NCBI RefSeq assembly: GCF_024758505.1
Contig: NZ_CP077970.1
Location: 744,001-808,000 of the forward strand
Reading direction: 5' to 3'
From: Bradyrhizobium arachidis
Lineage (GTDB): Bacteria > Pseudomonadota > Alphaproteobacteria > Rhizobiales > Xanthobacteraceae
DNA length: 64,000 nt
Numbering within the stretch: position 1 is the stretch's first letter; each line of letters starts with the position of its first letter. The position numbers and the translations under genes were made by a program. Below are positions 43,635 through 51,990 of this stretch, in pieces. The notes under the pieces were generated by a model. That model made no database searches. It was given only the letters and a program-made list of their open reading frames with translations, and had not been told where the DNA came from.

Positions 43635-43712
43635 GCGCTCAAAGGCAAACTTCAAGGGCGACGTTCAAGGGCAGCGTTCGAGGCCAACGTTCGAGAGCTG
43701 CGTTCATTGGCG
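43635..43712. repeat. Six tandem 13-bp imperfect repeats before bjaR
   Basis: Six adjoining 13-mers fill 78 bp: gcgctcaaaggca, aacttcaagggcg, acgttcaagggca, gcgttcgaggcca, acgttcgagagct and gcgttcattggcg. The shared core is about CGTTCRAGGGC. The array ends 34 bp before the bjaR start. The unit length is not a multiple of three and the phase is kept exactly through all copies. Confidence 0.8.
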
Positions 43713-43746
43713 GCCCGCGAGAGCAGGCAAGGGGCAAGACGAACCG

Positions 43747-44475
43747 ATGTCCGCCGTGGATTATGGCCGCGAAGCGCTCGATTTCATCGAAAGCCTGGAA
43801 GCCTATAGCCGGGTTCCGGACGCGATGGATGCGCTCGAGGTGGCGTTCGGACGCTTCGGCTTCGAGGCGATCATCGTCACGGGGTTGCCGAATCCCGATC
43901 AGCAATTCTCCCAGATGGTGCTGGCCAAGCGCTGGCCGCCGGAATGGTTCAAGCTCTACACCGAAAACAATTACGACCGCTTCGATCCCGTGATCCGCAT
44001 GTGTCGGCAGTCGGTAAATCCTTTCGAGTGGTCGGAAGCGCCCTATGACGCCGAGCTCGAACCGGGTGCGGCGGAGGTGATGAACCGTGCGACCGACTTC
44101 CGCATGTCGCGCGGCTTCGTCGTGCCGATCCACGGCTTGACCGGCTACGAGGCCGGCGTCTCCTTGGGCGGCGTGCACCTCGATCTCAATCCGCGGAGCA
44201 AGCCGGCGCTGCATCTGATGGCGATGTACGGCTTCGATCGCATTCGCCGCCTGCTCGATCCGCGGCCCGCACCTCCAGCCCGTCTCACGCCGCGCGAGCG
44301 CGAGGTGATCGCCTGGGCTTCGCAAGGCAAGTCCGCCTGGGAGATCGGCGAGATCCTCAACATCACGCAGCGCACCGCCGAGGAACATCTTGCAACTGCT
44401 GCGCGCAAGCTCGGCGCCGTCAACCGTACGCATGCAGTCGCGCTCGCGATTCGCCGCAAGATCATCAATCCATAA
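43747..44475 (+). CDS. bjaR: LuxR-type quorum-sensing regulator, BjaR-like
   Basis: This is a regulator of 242 residues. The N-terminal autoinducer-binding domain (about 1-165) has the aromatic/acidic ligand-site pattern RWPPEWFKLYTENNYDRFDPV. The C-terminal LuxR helix-turn-helix is LTPREREVIAWASQGKSAWEIGEILNITQRTAEEH. It lies 82 bp before a LuxI-type synthase gene, the arrangement of bjaR1-bjaI in Bradyrhizobium. The start at 43747 (MSAVDYGREA) is taken because the upstream frame is made of the 13-bp repeats. Confidence 0.88.
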   Translation: MSAVDYGREALDFIESLEAYSRVPDAMDALEVAFGRFGFEAIIVTGLPNPDQQFSQMVLAKRWPPEWFKLYTENNYDRFDPVIRMCRQSVNPFEWSEAPYDAELEPGAAEVMNRATDFRMSRGFVVPIHGLTGYEAGVSLGGVHLDLNPRSKPALHLMAMYGFDRIRRLLDPRPAPPARLTPREREVIAWASQGKSAWEIGEILNITQRTAEEHLATAARKLGAVNRTHAVALAIRRKIINP

Positions 44476-44484
44476 GCCTCGCAC

Positions 44485-44498
44485 TGGGAAATTTCCCA
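44485..44498. promoter_or_regulatory. Lux-box-like palindrome before bjaI
   Basis: TGGGAAATTTCCCA is a perfect 14-bp palindrome just after the bjaR stop and 60 bp before the bjaI start. This is the expected place for the BjaR binding site driving autoinduction of bjaI. Confidence 0.65.
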
Positions 44499-44557
44499 AT
44501 ATCGAAGCTGCCTCTTTTCACGGAGGCTGCCCCCGTTCCGTAGGAAAGGGGGTTCTC

Positions 44558-45217
44558 ATGATTCACGCAATTTCTGCGGTAAATCGTCACCTCTACGACG
44601 ACGTCATCGAGCAGCACTTTCGCGTGCGGCACGAAATCTTCGTCGAAGAGAGAAAATGGGAAGCGCTGCGCAAGCCCGATGGCCGCGAGATCGACGCCTA
44701 TGACAACGAGGACGCGATCTATCTGCTTGCGCTGGAGAACCGTCGCGTCCTTGGCGGCTACCGGCTCTATCCGACCACCAAGCCGTCGATGATGAGCGAG
44801 ATCTTCCCGCATCTCGCGGCGGTCCGCGGCTGCCCCGCAGATCCGCTGATCTGGGAATGGTCGCGCTTCTTCGTCGTGCGCGATCGCCGCGACGGCGCCC
44901 TCAACCTGCAATTGATGGCGGCGGCGCAGGAGTTCTGTCTCGACCAGGGCATCGAGCGCCTGTGCCTGGTCATGGAGACCTGGTGGTTGCCGCGCTTCCA
45001 CGACATGGGATTTGTCGTCACGCCGTTGGGTCTGCCGGCTCTGGTCGAAGGCGCCTGGACCATGGCGATCACCATCGACGTCGGTCAGGAAACGCTCGAC
45101 GCCCTGCAGGAGCGTATCGGGATGACAAGCCTGGTCCGCCAGGAGGGTCCGCGGATCGACGCCATCGCACGTGCCAACATCTGCGGCCTTGCGGCCGCGC
45201 AACGAAAGATCGCCTGA
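44558..45217 (+). CDS. bjaI: LuxI-type acyl-homoserine lactone synthase, BjaI-like
   Basis: This is an autoinducer synthase of 219 residues. Conserved residues of the family are visible: RVRHEIFVEERKWEALR near the start, DAYDNEDAIYLLAL, GGYRLYPTTKP and IWEWSRFFVV. The B. diazoefficiens homologue BjaI makes isovaleryl-homoserine lactone from isovaleryl-CoA; whether this protein uses a branched acyl-CoA cannot be told from sequence alone. Start ATG 44558 follows aaaggggg. Two bp separate its stop from a small gene. Confidence 0.9.
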   Translation: MIHAISAVNRHLYDDVIEQHFRVRHEIFVEERKWEALRKPDGREIDAYDNEDAIYLLALENRRVLGGYRLYPTTKPSMMSEIFPHLAAVRGCPADPLIWEWSRFFVVRDRRDGALNLQLMAAAQEFCLDQGIERLCLVMETWWLPRFHDMGFVVTPLGLPALVEGAWTMAITIDVGQETLDALQERIGMTSLVRQEGPRIDAIARANICGLAAAQRKIA

Positions 45218-45218
45218 G

Positions 45219-45428
45219 ATGACGAACATGATGCAGGATACCCAACTCACCATGAAAGAAGAGAACCTCGGCTACATGTCCGACATGGCGCTCGAACTTG
45301 CGCAGATGGCAGAAGGCACCGGGCTCGCCACATTGGCCTATTTGTTCCGGATGGCGGCACTCGAAGCCGCGACCGCCGGCAGGATCGCCGCGCGCGACGC
45401 GATTCCGCACCACGTGACGTCGCACTAG
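45219..45428 (+). CDS. Small protein downstream of bjaI
   Basis: This is a protein of 69 residues starting ATG 45219 (MTNMMQDTQLTMKEENLGYM), mostly helical, with no membrane segment. It starts 1 bp after the bjaI stop, so it is co-transcribed and probably under the same quorum control. No family is recognised. Confidence 0.7.
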   Translation: MTNMMQDTQLTMKEENLGYMSDMALELAQMAEGTGLATLAYLFRMAALEAATAGRIAARDAIPHHVTSH

Positions 45429-45759
45429 GCCGTGTACTCATAAATCGGCTCGTGCCGACACAGGCGTAGAGATGTCCGCTTTGTCATCGAAAGTGGACAT
45501 CACCGGCGCTCATCGGCATGTCCGTTAAGGGCCAATTTTCAGACCTTGGGCAGCCTTGGTGATCGGCGACGACGTTGCCACCTTCGGCTGACAGGTCGAC
45601 GACCTGTGCTTCTGTCACCAACTGAAATTTGTCCTTCCCATGAGGTAAATCAATGGACCTGCGCCATGCCCCTTTGGTATGGGGCGGAACCAAGGGATTT
45701 CTGGGTTCACGCGCAAGCGGGATTTGTCATCCCGGGTCAACAGCGAGGAGCTGTGTGCC
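45429..45759. other. 331-bp leader of the peptidase segment with left inverted repeat
   Basis: It begins with the 13-bp repeat CGTGTACTCATAA (45431-45443), whose exact complement is at 47534-47546. Next is a hairpin at 45471-45501 (arms GATGTCC-CTTT and AAAG-GGACATC). No gene is convincing. A Shine-Dalgarno gaggag lies before the peptidase start. Confidence 0.6.
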
Positions 45760-47546
45760 ATGAAGCGGATTTTTCTGTCTCTCCTTGCTCTCAGCCTCGC
45801 GCAGGGGGCGTTCGCCGAGACTGTCAAGAAACCGGAGATCGACAAGTTGGCCATCGCGGAGCAGGCCAAGGTGTCGCCGAGTTTTCCCGCATTCCTGGCA
45901 GAGGCGGCCAAGGCGTACCCCAAGCTCAAAGCGAGTGTAGCAGCCTACGAAAAAATGACGCCGCTCGCCGGAGACGATCTCATTAACATCGCCCGCCTGC
46001 TCGGCTTGTACAATCGGCTGCACAATCAGCAGGCCGTGATCTCGGCGATTGAGGCGATGGTGGCGCTTCCCACCGTGCGTTCCGACAGCATCCCGCCGTA
46101 TGAAAGCAAGCCGATGATCGATTTCGGTCTTCTGGTCGAGGCGATGGCCAAGAATTTCGACTTGCAATACCGCAATGTGGACAACCGGATTTTTGAAGTC
46201 ACCCTGCCTGGCAAAGGAAGAGAGGAATTTGGCATTCTCACCCATGCCGATGTAGTGCCGGTTACCCCAGAGGAGTGGGTGCTGGAAGATGGCACGCGGC
46301 TCGATCCCTTCAAGCTCACCCGCGTGGGTGGCTACCTCTACGGCCGCGGCACAATCGATGACAAGGGCTCCGTCGCTGCTGTTCTTTACGCAATGAAAGC
46401 TGTGAAGGAGAGTAGATTGCCGGTCGAGCGAACCATCCGCCTCATGATCGAGACCACCGAAGAAACCGGTGGTGACGGCATGAAGTACTACCGGGACAAG
46501 ACGTCTTTGCCCGAGTACAACATCGTTCTCGACAGCAAGTACCCGGCTGTCGTCGCGGAAAAGGGTTCGGGCGCGCTGAAGGCGTTCTTCCCGGTGGAAG
46601 CGGCAAATGACAAACGCACCATCATCACCGCGATGGCCGGTGCCGCGGCGGCCAATACGATCCCGCAGATCGCCACCGCCAGCCTGAAGGGCAGCGATCT
46701 CGCGCAGACGCTTGCCAAACTTAACGCGGCCAAGACCGCCTTCGTGACGAAATATGAAAGCGGGGGCGGCAAGTTCGCTATCGACATCGTCAAGGGCGCC
46801 GATAGCGTGCAGGTGAAGGTCACCGGCACCTCGGCCCACGGCTCGCGCCCGGAGGAGGGCGTCAATCCCCTGCCGCGCCTCACGCTGTTTCTGCAGGAAG
46901 CCGGCGTCGCGTTCGCCGACAACCACTATGCAAAGGCCGTGAAGTACCTGAACGACCTGTTCGGGACCGGTTACCTTGGCGACAGAATGGGCGTGGGCTA
47001 CAAGGACGGATTCATGGGCGCGCTGACGATGTCCCCCAACTTCATTGCTGAGAGAGACGGCAAGTTGGAAGTGACGGCCAATGTGCGGATGCCGCGCGGC
47101 AATACGCCGGAAAAACTGACCCAGGTGATAACCGGCAAAATCAATGCCTGGGCTGCGGTGAATAAGGCCAAGGTCGACATCGATTACCAACAGGGTAACT
47201 GGATGGCACGCGATCCGAAGGGTGCGTGGCTGGCGACACTGCTCAATATTTTCGGTGACACTACGGGGCTGGAGGCCAAGCCCGTGCCAACCGCTGGCAG
47301 CACCACCGCCAAGCTGATGCCCAACGCCATCAATTTTGGACCGGCCATGCCCGGCAAGAAGTACACCGCGCACAATGCCAATGAGTTCAAGGAAGTCGCT
47401 GACCTGGACACGGATATGCAGATGTTCACCGAAATGCTGGTGCGCATCGGCAACTTGAAACAGATGCAGTGACTGGAGACGGAGCCCGGTTTACATATCG
47501 ACCCGCATAGGTGTGATCTTGGACGTCGCGCACTTATGAGTACACG
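45431..47546. repeat. Segment bounded by perfect 13-bp inverted repeats
   Basis: CGTGTACTCATAA at 45431-45443 and TTATGAGTACACG at 47534-47546 are exact reverse complements at the two ends of a 2.1-kb segment holding only the M20 peptidase gene. No transposase is present, and no target duplication was confirmed. This could be a remnant or passenger element, or two copies of a dispersed intergenic repeat. Confidence 0.5.
45760..47472 (+). CDS. Secreted M20-family dipeptidase
   Basis: This is a zinc metallopeptidase of 570 residues with a signal peptide (MKRIFLSLLALSLAQGAFAE). Metal-site motifs of the M20/PepV group are ILTHADVVPV, GRGTIDDKGSVAAVLYAM (bridging aspartate) and TTEETGGDGMKYY (catalytic and metal glutamates). 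A lid domain is inserted before the later histidine in TGTSAHGSRPEEGVNPL. It probably cleaves dipeptides in the periplasm. The third-position base use looks a little less GC-rich than its neighbours, and the gene is bounded by inverted repeats, so transfer is possible. Confidence 0.88.
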   Translation: MKRIFLSLLALSLAQGAFAETVKKPEIDKLAIAEQAKVSPSFPAFLAEAAKAYPKLKASVAAYEKMTPLAGDDLINIARLLGLYNRLHNQQAVISAIEAMVALPTVRSDSIPPYESKPMIDFGLLVEAMAKNFDLQYRNVDNRIFEVTLPGKGREEFGILTHADVVPVTPEEWVLEDGTRLDPFKLTRVGGYLYGRGTIDDKGSVAAVLYAMKAVKESRLPVERTIRLMIETTEETGGDGMKYYRDKTSLPEYNIVLDSKYPAVVAEKGSGALKAFFPVEAANDKRTIITAMAGAAAANTIPQIATASLKGSDLAQTLAKLNAAKTAFVTKYESGGGKFAIDIVKGADSVQVKVTGTSAHGSRPEEGVNPLPRLTLFLQEAGVAFADNHYAKAVKYLNDLFGTGYLGDRMGVGYKDGFMGALTMSPNFIAERDGKLEVTANVRMPRGNTPEKLTQVITGKINAWAAVNKAKVDIDYQQGNWMARDPKGAWLATLLNIFGDTTGLEAKPVPTAGSTTAKLMPNAINFGPAMPGKKYTAHNANEFKEVADLDTDMQMFTEMLVRIGNLKQMQ

Positions 47547-47872
47547 TCCTGGCTTCGAACGGAGCTTTGGCGTTGTTCTCTCCACCCTGTATGGGGTGGG
47601 GAGAACAGTCGTGCATTCATCGCTGGAAGCGGGTGCGACGGGTTGACCCAGCCGGCACCGCAATCCCTTGCCCGACAAGAATTCCTTGCCGGGCCGCGCG
47701 CATCGCACAATCCCTAAGATGCAACAAAGTGCACCTCCGGCGCAGAATCGCTCTTGCGTCGGAACGATACTGCCGGTACCGATTTTGCCTTGAAGAGGCA
47801 GGGGAGCTCTTTCATTGATCTCGTCAGCGACCGAACATCGGCGCAACGTTTGGTGTGGCTGAAAGAGCGTTC
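47473..47872. other. 400-bp intergenic stretch before the second Liv importer
   Basis: It holds the right inverted repeat of the peptidase segment (47534-47546). A hairpin at 47575-47606 follows (arms GTTCTCTCCACCC and GGGTGGGGAGAAC, with one G-T pair). The region after 47610 probably contains the promoter of the importer operon. No gene is supported. Confidence 0.5.
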
Positions 47873-48790
47873 ATGCTGCTCGTCGTCGAACAATTTCTGA
47901 ACGGATTGCAGTTCGGGCTGCTCCTGTTCCTGCTCGCGGCCGGCCTAACGCTGGTGTTCGGGATCATGGATCTCGTCAACCTGGCGCACGGCTCGCTCTA
48001 TATGATGGGCGCCTATTTCGCCGCGACCTTCGTCGCCTGGACCGGCAATTTCGTCCTCGGCGCAGTCCTCGCACTCGGCGCAACGCTCTTGCTCGGCATC
48101 GTGCTGGAGGTGACGGCGCTCAGACATCTCTATGGCCGCGACCATCTCGACCATGTGCTGGCGACGTTCGGCCTGATCCTGTTCTTCAATGAAGCCGTGC
48201 GCCTGATCTGGGGCCCCGCGGGCCTCGCACTGCCGCTGCCGGCCTGGCTCACCGTGCCGGTGCCGATCCTGCCCGGCATCCACTATCCGGCCTATCGTCT
48301 TGCCATCATCATCGTCGCGCTGCTGGTGGCGCTGCTGCTCTATCTAGGCGTGATGCGCACCCGCATCGGCATGCTGATCCGGGCCGGTGCCTCCAATCGC
48401 GAGATGATCGGCGCGCTCGGCATCAACATCAAGCTGCTCTACACGCTGGTGTTCGGCCTCGGTGCCGCACTCGCGGGCCTCGCTGGCCTGATGCAGGCGC
48501 CGATCCTCACCGTGCAGATCGGCATGGGCGAGAACATTTTGATCCTGGCCTTCGTCATCATCGTCATCGGTGGCATCGGCTCGATCCGCGGCGCCTTCCT
48601 GGCGGCGATCTTCGTCGGCATGATCGACACGCTTGGCCGCGCCTTCCTGCCGAACCTGCTGCGGCAGGTGTTGAGCTCGACCGCGGCCTCCACCGCTGCG
48701 CCGGCGCTGTCCTCGATGCTGATCTACCTCCTGATGGCAATCGTGCTGGTCGTCCGGCCGGAGGGGCTGTTCCCGGCCAACCGTCGATGA
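47873..48790 (+). CDS. ABC transporter permease, LivH type
   Basis: This is a permease of about 305 residues with about eight helices (FGLLLFLLAAGLTLVFGIMDLVNLAHGSLYMMGAY). The coupling loop is RAGASNREMIGALGINIKLLYTLVFGLGAALAGLAG. ATG 47873 (MLLVVEQFLNG) has a gaaagag box and is preferred over the GTG at 47855. First gene of a four-gene importer operon that has no binding-protein gene. Confidence 0.9.
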   Translation: MLLVVEQFLNGLQFGLLLFLLAAGLTLVFGIMDLVNLAHGSLYMMGAYFAATFVAWTGNFVLGAVLALGATLLLGIVLEVTALRHLYGRDHLDHVLATFGLILFFNEAVRLIWGPAGLALPLPAWLTVPVPILPGIHYPAYRLAIIIVALLVALLLYLGVMRTRIGMLIRAGASNREMIGALGINIKLLYTLVFGLGAALAGLAGLMQAPILTVQIGMGENILILAFVIIVIGGIGSIRGAFLAAIFVGMIDTLGRAFLPNLLRQVLSSTAASTAAPALSSMLIYLLMAIVLVVRPEGLFPANRR

Positions 48791-49731
48791 AAGCGTTCAG
48801 CGTGAGCAAGGCCTTCACGGCCCTGGTGCTGGCAGGTCTCGTGCTGCTGCCGCTCTATTCGCATGTGTCGGGCAACATCTTCATCCTGACGCTGTTCACC
48901 CGCATCGTCATCCTGGCGCTGGCGGCCGCGAGCCTCAATCTCATCATGGGCTATGGCGGCATGATGAGCTTTGGTCACGCCGCCTATCTCGGCATCGGCG
49001 GCTATGCCGTCGGCATTCTGGCGCAGGAAGGCGTAGGTTCCGGCTTCATCCAGTTCCCGGTCGCGCTCGCCGCGTCCGCGATCTATGCGCTGGTGATCGG
49101 CGCGCTGTCGTTGCGCACCCGCGGCGTCTATTTCATCATGATCACGCTCGCCTTCGCGCAGATGGCCTATTACGTCGCCTCGGGCCTTGCGCGCTACGGC
49201 GGCGACGACGGTCTCACCGTCTACAAGCGCAGCGACTTCTCGGGGCTGATCAATCTCGGCGATCGCGTGCAGTTCTACTATCTCTGCCTCGCCGGCCTGT
49301 TCGGCGTCGTCCTGCTGATCTGGCGCATCGCCAATTCGCGCTTCGGCCTCGTGGTGCAGGGGCTCCGTTCCAACGAGCAGCGCATGCAGGCGATCGGCTT
49401 TCCCGCAAAACGCTATCAGCTGGTCTGCTTCGTCATCTCAGGCACCCTGTGCGGCCTTGCCGGCGCGCTGCTCGCCAACAACACCGATTTCGTCAGCCCG
49501 GCCGTGATGTACTGGACCCGCTCCGGCGATCTCATGGTCATGGTGATCCTGGGCGGTATGGGCACGCTGTTCGGTCCCGTGATGGGCGCGGTCGTGTTCC
49601 TGGTGCTGGAAGAGCTGCTGTCCCAGATCACAGAGTATTGGGCGCTGATCATGGGCCCGCTTCTGCTGCTGATCGTGCTGTTCGGGCGCGGCGGCATCAT
49701 GGGTCTGCTCGGGAGGTTCGACCGTGGCTGA
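48787..49731 (+). CDS. ABC transporter permease, LivM type
   Basis: This is a permease of 314 residues with about nine helices. Marks are AAASLNLIMGYGGMMSFGHAAYLGIGGYAVGI and the coupling loop RSNEQRMQAIGFPAKRYQLVCFVISGTLCGLAGAL. Overlaps the LivH gene by 4 bp and the LivG gene by 8 bp. Confidence 0.92.
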   Translation: MKAFSVSKAFTALVLAGLVLLPLYSHVSGNIFILTLFTRIVILALAAASLNLIMGYGGMMSFGHAAYLGIGGYAVGILAQEGVGSGFIQFPVALAASAIYALVIGALSLRTRGVYFIMITLAFAQMAYYVASGLARYGGDDGLTVYKRSDFSGLINLGDRVQFYYLCLAGLFGVVLLIWRIANSRFGLVVQGLRSNEQRMQAIGFPAKRYQLVCFVISGTLCGLAGALLANNTDFVSPAVMYWTRSGDLMVMVILGGMGTLFGPVMGAVVFLVLEELLSQITEYWALIMGPLLLLIVLFGRGGIMGLLGRFDRG

Positions 49732-50491
49732 GCCGCTGCTCCGCGTCGAAAAGCTGGTGCGCCGCTTCGGCGGCATCACAGCGACCGACCACGTTTCGCT
49801 CGACGTCGCGGCGGGCGAGCTGCACGCCATCATCGGCCCGAACGGCGCCGGCAAGACCACGCTGATCAGCCAGCTCACCGGGCATCTCGCGCCGCATGCC
49901 GGCAGCGTCTCGCTCGGCGGCCTCGACATCACCTATCTGCCGGCCTATCGCCGCTGCGCGCTGGGCCTGGCGCGCTCGTTCCAGATCACCTCGCTGCTCC
50001 TGGATTTCACCGCGGCCGACAATGTCGCACTGGCGGCCCAGGCGCATGCCGGCACCTCGTTCCGCTTCTTCGCCAATGCGCGCAAGGAAAAGGGCCTGCG
50101 CGACGCCGCACATGCGGCGCTCGACCGGGTCGGGCTGCTGCATCGCGCCGACGTCGTGGTGTCCAAGATCAGCCATGGCGAGCGGCGCGAGCTCGAGCTC
50201 GCGGTGGCGCTCGCGAGCAAGCCAAAGATCCTGCTGCTCGACGAGCCGATGGCGGGCCTCGGCGTCACTGAATCGCAGCGCATGGTGAAGTTGCTTCAGG
50301 AGCTGCGCAAAGAGGTCTCGATCGTGCTGGTCGAGCACGACATGGAGGCGGTGTTCGCGCTCGCCGACCGCATCTCGGTGCTGGTCTATGGCCGCGTGAT
50401 CGCCTCGGGCGATCCGGCCGCGATCCGCCAGAACGACGAGGTCAAGCGCGCCTATCTCGGCGATCAGCATGTGGTGACCCGCCATGGTTGA
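49724..50491 (+). CDS. ABC transporter ATP-binding protein, LivG type
   Basis: This is an ATPase of 255 residues: Walker A GPNGAGKTT, signature region ISHGERRELELAVALAS, Walker B ILLLDEPMAGLG and H-loop VLVEHDMEAVF. The start overlaps the LivM gene end. The usual signature serine-glycine-glycine reads SHGE here, which is common for LivG-type ATPases. Confidence 0.92.
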   Translation: MAEPLLRVEKLVRRFGGITATDHVSLDVAAGELHAIIGPNGAGKTTLISQLTGHLAPHAGSVSLGGLDITYLPAYRRCALGLARSFQITSLLLDFTAADNVALAAQAHAGTSFRFFANARKEKGLRDAAHAALDRVGLLHRADVVVSKISHGERRELELAVALASKPKILLLDEPMAGLGVTESQRMVKLLQELRKEVSIVLVEHDMEAVFALADRISVLVYGRVIASGDPAAIRQNDEVKRAYLGDQHVVTRHG

Positions 50492-51200
50492 CGGCACGCT
50501 GCTCGAAGTCGACGGCATCGAGACCTGCTACGGGCTCTCACAAGTCCTGTTCGGCCTGTCGCTCGCCATCAAGGCGGGCGAGATGGTCTCGCTGATGGGC
50601 CGCAACGGCATGGGCAAGACCACGACCATCCGCTCCATCATGGGCCTGACGCCGGCGCGCGCGGGCGCGATCCGCTTTGCGGGCGAAGAGGTGCGCACGC
50701 TGCCGTCTTACCGGATCGCGAAGCTCGGCGTGGGCTTGGTCCCTGAGGGGCGCCAGATCTTCCCGAACCTCACCGTGCGCGAAAATCTGGTCGCCGCCGC
50801 TGCCGATCGCTTCGCCAGCGAGAATCCGTGGACGCTCGCCACGATCTATGTGCTGTTCCCGCGCCTTGCCGAGCGCGCCGGCAACATGGGCAACCAGCTC
50901 TCCGGCGGCGAGCAGCAGATGCTCGCGATCGGCCGCGCACTGATGACCAATCCAAAGCTCCTGATCCTCGATGAAGCGACGGAAGGCCTTGCGCCGCTGA
51001 TCCGCGAAGAGATCTGGAACTGCCTGTCGCTCCTGAAGAAGCGGGGACAGTCGATCCTCGTCGTCGACAAGAACGTCGACCACCTCGCCCGTATATGCGA
51101 CCGCCACTACATCATCGAACGCGGCAAGACGGTGTGGAGCGGCACCTCGGAGCAGCTGACGGCCGAGCCGGAATTGCAGCACCGGTATCTGGGGATTTAG
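50484..51200 (+). CDS. ABC transporter ATP-binding protein, LivF type
   Basis: This is an ATPase of 238 residues: Walker A GRNGMGKTT, LSGGEQQMLAIGRAL, Walker B LLILDEATEGLAP, and the LivF-type LVPEGRQIFPNLTV. The H-loop position has Lys (VVDKNVDHL) where most have Glu-His; this variant is seen in some LivF proteins. It overlaps LivG by 8 bp. A palindromic repeat follows. Confidence 0.9.
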   Translation: MVDGTLLEVDGIETCYGLSQVLFGLSLAIKAGEMVSLMGRNGMGKTTTIRSIMGLTPARAGAIRFAGEEVRTLPSYRIAKLGVGLVPEGRQIFPNLTVRENLVAAAADRFASENPWTLATIYVLFPRLAERAGNMGNQLSGGEQQMLAIGRALMTNPKLLILDEATEGLAPLIREEIWNCLSLLKKRGQSILVVDKNVDHLARICDRHYIIERGKTVWSGTSEQLTAEPELQHRYLGI

Positions 51201-51216
51201 TAGCCTCTCTCCGTAT

Positions 51217-51301
51217 CGTCATGGCCGGGCTTGTCCCGGCCATCCACGCGCCGCTGCGAGGAAACTAGACGTGGATGCCCGGGACAAGCCCGGGCATGAC
51301 G
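51217..51301. repeat. CGTCATGGCCGGGC...CCCGGGCATGACG palindromic repeat
   Basis: This is an 85-bp imperfect palindrome with arms CGTCATGGCCGGGCTTGTCC...GGGACAAGCCCGGGCATGACG. Inner arms are GGCCATCCACG and CGTGGATGCCC. It belongs to the same family as 34511-34633 and lies between converging genes. Confidence 0.8.
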
Positions 51302-51328
51302 ACCGATCTAGTCTGGCACGCTACGCAA

Positions 51329-51685
51329 TCACCAATAAATCCCGTGGCGATGCAACTCGCGGATCACGCGGGCTTCGACGGAAGGCTGGCGCTTCGGCTT
51401 GGTCGTGGTCTTGGCCGGCCCGGTCGTCGTGGTCGCGACCGGCGTGGTGGCGGGTGCGGCGGTCGCGGTGGTCGCCGGCGCCTGCGTTGCCACGGTCGTT
51501 GCGGGTGTTGCTGTTGTCGTCGTGGTTGCCGGCGCGGCCTGCGGCACGGTCGCGGGCTGGGCTTTGGGCTGTTCGGCTGCCGGCTCGCTCGCATTTGCGG
51601 TCGCGAGACTGAGGCTGCGCGGTTGTCCGGCATAGGCCTGGGTGGCCAGAACGGAGATCACGGCGATCAGGATCAGCTTGCGCAT
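51329..51685 (-). CDS. Small secreted Ala/Thr/Pro-rich protein
   Basis: This is a protein of 118 residues with a Sec signal peptide (MRKLILIAVISVLATQAYAG). The middle, about residues 35-100, is low complexity with mostly Ala, Thr and Pro. A basic tail ends in EARVIRELHRHGIYW. The conserved-looking tail may be the functional part; the middle is probably a flexible linker. No family is recognised. Confidence 0.65.
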   Translation of the reverse strand: MRKLILIAVISVLATQAYAGQPRSLSLATANASEPAAEQPKAQPATVPQAAPATTTTTATPATTVATQAPATTATAAPATTPVATTTTGPAKTTTKPKRQPSVEARVIRELHRHGIYW

Positions 51686-51739
51686 GGAGAACCCCGCTAT
51701 TTGGTCAGTATACCCTACCTAAATCACTGCCATCTTCGG

Positions 51740-51826
51740 TCAGCGCGCCACGCGGTGCGTGCCGATCTCAATCAGGGTGGTCCGGCAGGACAGGCGATAA
51801 ATCAGGCTGAACAGATAAACCCACAT
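51740..51826 (-). CDS. Possible 28-residue microprotein
   Basis: ATG 51826 with a GGAG box 8 bp upstream opens a 28-codon frame (MWVYLFSLIYRLSCRTTLIE, then a short basic tail, TGA). The start is hydrophobic and could insert in the membrane. It is too short to call from coding bias; the ribosome-binding site is the main support. Confidence 0.3.
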   Translation of the reverse strand: MWVYLFSLIYRLSCRTTLIEIGTHRVAR

Positions 51827-51990
51827 GATCGAACTCCGCTGTTGATCACATGGCGATCTTAGGCCCGCGATCTTTCCGGCGGTTTTCGTGGGGACAGGAA
51901 AATGGCTTCGTCGCGTGGGGCAGGGATGTCGTCGGAACAGGCCGCACGAAGTCGCCTCACAGGGGTGTGAGGCGTGATGGCTATTTTGGT

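Noticed and set aside
43635..43712. A CRISPR array
   Set aside because: The 13-bp units adjoin without spacers and no cas genes are present.
45727..47373. 548-codon minus-strand frame opposite the M20 peptidase
   Set aside because: The plus frame has a signal peptide and full metal-site motifs, so the minus frame is a shadow.
45431..47546. An insertion sequence
   Set aside because: Inverted ends are present but there is no transposase and no confirmed target duplication, so it is listed only as a bounded segment.
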